Source: CAZAQV01 sp964487255 (GTDB lineage: Bacteria > Myxococcota_A > Polyangia > Polyangiales > CAZAQV01). From it: 18,022 bases of DNA. Below the pieces are notes generated by a model. It was not told where the DNA came from, did no database searches, and worked only from the letters and a program-made list of their open reading frames with translations. The translations under genes and the position numbers were made by a program. Below, in pieces: positions 14,591 through 18,022 of the stretch (its first letter is position 1; every line of letters starts with the position of its first letter). The stretch is from NCBI GenBank assembly GCA_964487255.1, contig CAZAQV010000050.1:1-18022 (forward strand), in the 5' to 3' direction.

Positions 14591-17190
14591 CTACTTTTCA
14601 ATTCGATAACGGTCGCCCACCGAGCCCGTCGTCGTGTCAAGAAACACCACATCGGCGAAGCCGCCAGCCGGGTCGACATCGACCACCACACTTCCCAGGT
14701 GTTCGAGATAGACCACCATGCCGGGCATGATGGGACCGTTCGGGCAGCTCATCATGAAACCGTCTTTACACGACCAATAGCTCGTTGGGTAATCGGATCC
14801 GCTCGTCTTACTCGAGCTTCCCACTACGGAATAAACTGCACCGGCGGTTCCTGTTTTTTGGTAGGCGCCATCACCCTGTGGGTTACCATCTGAGATGGAT
14901 CCGTCGGCGTTGCGGTCGACCACGTGCTTGCTCGCGTCAAAGGTGCCTGAGTCGCCGGTATAGCCGTTGAGCAGCGCGCTGCGCTCGTAACTATGGCTGT
15001 GACCCGCAAAAATGAGATCTACGCCGTAGCTCTCCAGCACTGCGACGAAGTTCTCGCGCATGTCAGCCAAGCTGCCTTCTCGGTCCGAGTTGTGTGAACC
15101 ATTCGAATACGCCGGATGATGCCAAAACGCGATGATCCAGCTTGCTGTTGTCTGTTGCAGATCGGCTTCGAGCCAAGACTTCATGGCCATGCTCGTCGCG
15201 TGCGTTTCGGAGTTGAGGCTCACGAAGTGAATATCCCCGTAGTCAAACGAGTAATACGCTTCGGTTCCCGACTGTAAGCCCCCCGACTCCCCATTTTCTG
15301 GAAGCGTGAAGATCTCGTAGTAGGGCGCAACGTTGTCCAGACTCTCGGGCAAGTCAGCACACGAACTGGCCGAGACGCGATCGAGGCAGTTGTCGTGATT
15401 TCCCAACGTTGAGAACAGTGGCGTGTTGCGAAGCATCTCCGAATACGCCTGAAAAACCGCCTTGTCATATTCGCTGTCGGTGCCATCGCCGTACGCATTG
15501 TCACCGAGCATGAGCCACAAGTCTGTGTTTCGGTTGCCGGTATAGTTACGGTATTGGTTGTAGACGGCGGCTTGGTCACTGCCAGCATCCCCAGAGTCAC
15601 CGATCACCCAAATACGGGTTGGCTCTTGCGCGCCAGTCAGCGGGCTGGTCACAAAATAGTACTGAGCAGTCATGCCTCGAAGCGCAGCATTGCTGGTTCC
15701 AAAGCCGTAGAAGTACTTCGTGTCAGCATCGAGTCCCGTGATGGTAACCTCGTGTCGCACGCGCGTGCCTGAAACCTGCGCCTTTTGCAGTAGGCTCGCC
15801 TGGCTCTTGCCATACACCACCACCGACTCGGTTGGCGATGATGTGCGCCATCGCAGCGTGATCTGAGACGGGCTTACGCGCTGCAAGTAGGGACCGCGCA
15901 CGATGGTCGGAGCCGCGTTCGTGCATGAACCACAGTCGGAGCCACATGTTGCGCAGTGCTCGTTGGCGCTGCATGAACCGTCGCCACACGACCCTCCGAC
16001 GGGACATGTCCCGCAATCGGTTGCACAAGTGGAACAATTTTCATTGGCGTCACAGTTTCCGTCGCCACACACCGGGGTCGTCGGACACATGCCGCAGTCG
16101 GCTTCGCAGCTCGCGCAGTCCTCACTCGAATCGCAGGTGCCGTCGCCACAGCTCGCAGGGCATGCGCCACAATCGGCTGCACACGTCGTGCAGTCTTCGC
16201 TTGAATCGCAGGTGCCATCGCCACAGCTTGCCGAAGCGCCGCTGCACTCTGTTTGACCACTTGGATAACCGGGCAGCACACACAGGTCCTCACCCGAGCC
16301 GCGGCCAAAGTCGGCACCGATGTTGTGGACGCAGACGAGCCCGCTCTGACACTCGTCATCACCGTCACAATCGCCTTCGCCCCATCCACATGGGCACGAT
16401 GGTGAGCAATAGTTGCTGTCGCCGAGTGGATCGACATGACAGCTGTCACCACTCGTTCCGCACGTCGAGGACACTGGACAACTGCCGCAGTCGGCTTCGC
16501 AGCTCGCGCAGTCCTCGCCCGAATCGCAGGTGCCGTCGCCACAGCTCGCAGGGCATGCGCCACAATCGGCTGCANNNNNNNNNNNNNNNNNNNNNNNNNN
16601 NNNNNNNNNNNNNNNNNNNNNNNNNNNNNNNNNNNNNNNNNNNNNNNNNNNNNNNNNNNNNNNNNNNNNNNNNNCGTCGTGCAGTCTTCGCTTGAATCGC
16701 AGGTGCCATCGCCACAGCTTGCCGAAGCGTCTGTGCCTGCATCTCCGCCCCCTTCTGCGAGAGCGAATACGCCGAAGAGGTTGAACTCAACAGCCGCACC
16801 CTTATCCGCGCTGAGCGTCAGCACCTCTTGATAATTTCCGGGAGCCGAGGGTCCGAAGACAACCTCAATCGATGTGCTTTGCCCGGGCCCAAGCATGGCA
16901 GGCGCGTTTGTCACCGCAAAAGGAGCTGCCGTCTCAGCGGTCAACGATACCGCATGACGCTTATGATCATTGAGTACGACCACCGTCGCGTAATCTTTTT
17001 CGCCGGATGCTGTGGTCTCAAAGAATAGATCTTGGCCATCGGCCCGCAGCCCAGTGGAAGAGACAACGACGTTGAGATCGTCACCACCACCGACATCACC
17101 GGCACAGCCAGTCCATGCAAACGCCGCCAGCATCGCAGCAACCCATAAAACGTTTTTTGGCACTCCCATCCATGTCCTCATGCACTTCAT
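14591..17190 (-). CDS. Lipoprotein purple-acid-phosphatase-like metallophosphoesterase with Cys-rich repeats
   Basis: This is one gene interrupted by the N gap at 16575-16674. The N terminus is a lipoprotein signal ending in AWTGC. Next comes an ASH or 'choice-of-anchor D' Ig-like domain (LGPGQSTSIEVVFGPSAPGNY), then several CGDGxCDxxExCxxCxxDCGxC repeats. An FN3-like purple acid phosphatase N domain (IVRGPYLQRVSPSQITLRW) follows, then the catalytic domain. All five metal-ligand blocks of the family are present: GDSGDAG, GDNAYGDG, GNHD, WHHPAYS and GHSHSYER. It should therefore bind a dinuclear metal centre and cleave phosphomonoesters or diesters at the cell surface; the substrate is unknown. 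The frame across the gap is restored by any gap length of 3n+2. With 2 nt the product from 17190 is 833 aa. Alternative starts are GTG 17202 and ATG 17169, the latter with AGGA 5 nt upstream. Confidence 0.88.
16091..16729 (-). repeat. Duplicated 148-nt block coding for Cys-rich modules
   Basis: The block 16091-16181 recurs at 16484-16574 with about two mismatches, and 16184-16238 recurs at 16675-16729 with none seen. In the first copy the two parts are joined by just two bases (CA, 16182-16183). In the second copy the N gap sits exactly at that junction. The repeated modules encode CGDGTCDSSEDC-type units. Between the copies is a different Cys-rich segment containing SGDSCHVDPLGDSNYCS. Confidence 0.85.
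16575..16674. other. Assembly gap of 100 N inside the Cys repeats
   Basis: One hundred N is a conventional placeholder of unknown real length. The flanks end and begin at the two sides of a junction that is intact in the sister copy at 16182-16183, which predicts that only CA is missing. That length (2, which is 3n+2) is also what rejoins the upstream and downstream reading frames. A missing whole repeat period of about 393 nt would keep frame equally well. Confidence 0.95.
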
Positions 17191-17202
17191 AGTGACATCC
17201 AC

Positions 17203-17623
17203 AGGTTGTGTGAAAAGTGATTTTTTAGGAGTATTTTCGGCGCCTTAGGGCGCATGCCATGTTCCGCTCAGCGCGCACAGAACAGCACTCCGAGGTGTGT
17301 GTTTTGACTCCAGAAAATCGGCCTACGCTCCCATCGAAAAGTGGCGTCGAAACGGCGCTGTCGGCTCACAGCAGACAGCCCTTTCATACGATGCAAGCCA
17401 AATCCAGATGGCTTCGCGCGTCGCAACCATCGATGTGCTGCTAGCACATCGGGTTGCTTTGGCTCCGCACGCTCATCGCACTTCCACTCTAGATACCGAT
17501 GGTTTCAGCCTGTTGGATGAGGTGGCTCTATTTCTTGGCTCTTCGCTTGGCTTTGTCCCGAACGACCGATTTGCTGATAGCAAATCTCGTTCTCCTTCAA
17601 AGACCGCTCATCGCACTTCCACT
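17203..17623. other. Intergenic region upstream of the phosphoesterase gene
   Basis: No gene is supported here. The right part (17432 onward) belongs to the tandem hairpin-containing repeat described separately, including a decayed copy of the 3' end of the VWA-type gene. The left part must hold the promoter of the minus-strand phosphoesterase gene; an A/T-rich stretch at 17215-17240 is the likeliest place, though no good hexamers were seen. A small GCGCC-TTAG-GGCGC hairpin lies at 17240-17253 and a GCTGTC/GACAGC inverted repeat at 17357-17379. Confidence 0.5.
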
Positions 17624-17767
17624 CTAGATACCGATGGCTTCGGCTTGTTGAATGAGATGGAAGAGCTCGGCGCGGTCCCTCTGTTGATGGCTCTTCGCGG
17701 CTGTGCAGCGAAACGAACGATGTAGACCTACCACATCGCGTTCCGCTCGCTGCGCACGCTCATCGCA
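17432..17767 (-). repeat. Tandem repeat with hairpins at the 3' end of the VWA-type gene
   Basis: Three hairpin cores of 19 nt occur at 17432-17450 (GATGTGC/GCACATC), 17568-17586 (GATTTGCT/AGCAAATC) and 17719-17737 (an imperfect GATGT/ACATC), spaced 136 and 151 nt. Each is followed on the plus strand by a GTT-containing spacer and GCTCATCGCA (17471-17480, 17606-17615, 17758-17767). The first two continue into a shared 55-nt block (17471-17525 and 17606-17660) that is identical for its first 32 nt and differs by five transitions afterwards. Read on the minus strand, that block encodes HLIQQAExIGI-stop, the last residues of the VWA-type protein. Confidence 0.75.
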
Positions 17768-18022
17768 ATCGTCAGCCGCGATGGTCGGCCGAATAAGCTT
17801 TTTGACCAGTGCGAAGTTGGCTGAGCCACTGTGCTTCGAGCCACGGAGCAGCATGCCAAAGGCCGCGATGCCCGCCGCGATGCGCTCGTTATGACTCGCC
17901 TCTTGGAGCGATTTACCGTGGTCGTGCACCGTCCACTGCAATTTCTTGCTCGTAGCCTCGTCGGGCCGCTTGTAGCGAACCTTGAGCGTCAAAAGTTCAC
18001 CCGAGTGTGCCTCGCGCGATAG
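17624..18022 (-). CDS. C-terminal end of a YfbK-like VWA protein, cut by window edge
   Basis: The open frame runs in from the right edge (LSREAHSGELLTLKVRYKRP) and ends at TAG 17624-17626. LLTLKVRYKRPDEATSK and NERIAAGIAAFGMLLRGSKH resemble the C-terminal DUF3520 region of E. coli YfbK-type proteins, where a von Willebrand A domain lies upstream; that part is outside the window. The end RAELFHLIQQAEAIGI also fits the family's closing helix. Between these, about 30 residues starting DERAQRAERDVVGLHRSF look foreign and coincide with a hairpin-containing repeat unit, so the repeat seems to have inserted in frame. The function of the family is unclear; it is an exported or membrane-anchored VWA protein in relatives. 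The next gene on the strand starts 434 nt downstream. Confidence 0.62.
   Translation of the reverse strand, partial: LSREAHSGELLTLKVRYKRPDEATSKKLQWTVHDHGKSLQEASHNERIAAGIAAFGMLLRGSKHSGSANFALVKKLIRPTIAADDCDERAQRAERDVVGLHRSFRCTAAKSHQQRDRAELFHLIQQAEAIGI

Noticed and set aside
15874..17202. 442-aa reading that passes through the N gap into an Arg/Ala-rich tail
   Set aside because: The placeholder length puts the downstream part out of frame; the tail is a shadow of the Cys-repeat and phosphoesterase coding sequence.
17240..17253. GCGCC-TTAG-GGCGC hairpin as an intrinsic terminator
   Set aside because: The T-rich stretch lies on the wrong side for either strand's transcription.
17432..17767. Integron attC array or CRISPR
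   Set aside because: The hairpins lack the RYYYAAC/GTTRRRY core sites of attC, and there are only three units with no regular spacers as a CRISPR would have.

Overview
The window looks like a chromosomal piece from a myxobacterium-like organism (Myxococcota, or the wider former deltaproteobacteria). The evidence is the style of the exported proteins: many lipoprotein signal peptides, Asp/Pro/Ser-rich linkers, CGDGxC-type cysteine repeats, and a GC(N)-hydrophobic-RRR segment of the MYXO-CTERM sorting type. No phage, IS element, CRISPR array, tRNA or rRNA was seen.

Layout. (1) 1-2227, minus strand: the first 17 codons of tuf (EF-Tu) at the left edge, preceded by a canonical fusA (EF-G). A good sigma70-type promoter lies about 350 nt upstream of fusA; rpsL and rpsG are not next to it. 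(2) 2762-3787, plus: an exported protein with a phosphoribosyltransferase-like loop. (3) 3868-6085, minus: a small coiled lipoprotein, and upstream of it a striking lipoprotein with two nearly identical PPC-type beta domains followed by a domain carrying two LAGLIDADG-like motifs. (4) 6247-7946, minus: a doubtful 77-codon ORF and an exported protein with a helix-hairpin-helix (HhH) segment. (5) 8136-10223, minus: a second EF-G of the 'EF-G2' kind, followed by a 70-nt nested inverted repeat. (6) 10427-13369, minus: a 980-codon ORF that reads as two exported proteins joined in frame: a phosphodiester-glycosidase (NAGPA) domain with a MYXO-CTERM-like tail, then a lipobox and a large domain that may be an alpha/alpha-toroid polysaccharide lyase. 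(7) 13563-14437, plus: an unknown protein overlapping a DUF1232 membrane protein, then a short Cys-rich reading-frame remnant and a stem-loop between convergent genes. (8) 14591-17190, minus: a lipoprotein with an ASH-like Ig domain, Cys-rich repeats, and a purple-acid-phosphatase-type metallophosphoesterase. A 100-N assembly gap interrupts it inside the Cys repeats. (9) 17624-18022, minus: the C-terminal end of what looks like a YfbK-type VWA protein. Its last codons lie inside a tandem, hairpin-containing repeat.

How it fits together. The two EF-G genes and tuf are translation genes. Most of the rest is cell-surface or periplasmic. Between and around the EF-G genes are three exported proteins whose recognisable segments (LAGLIDADG-like, HhH, PRTase-like) are normally met in nucleic-acid or nucleotide enzymes. 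Whether they act together is speculation. The most unusual points are the secreted LAGLIDADG-like lipoprotein, the in-frame fusion of two exported proteins, and the palindromic repeat that has entered the 3' end of the VWA gene.
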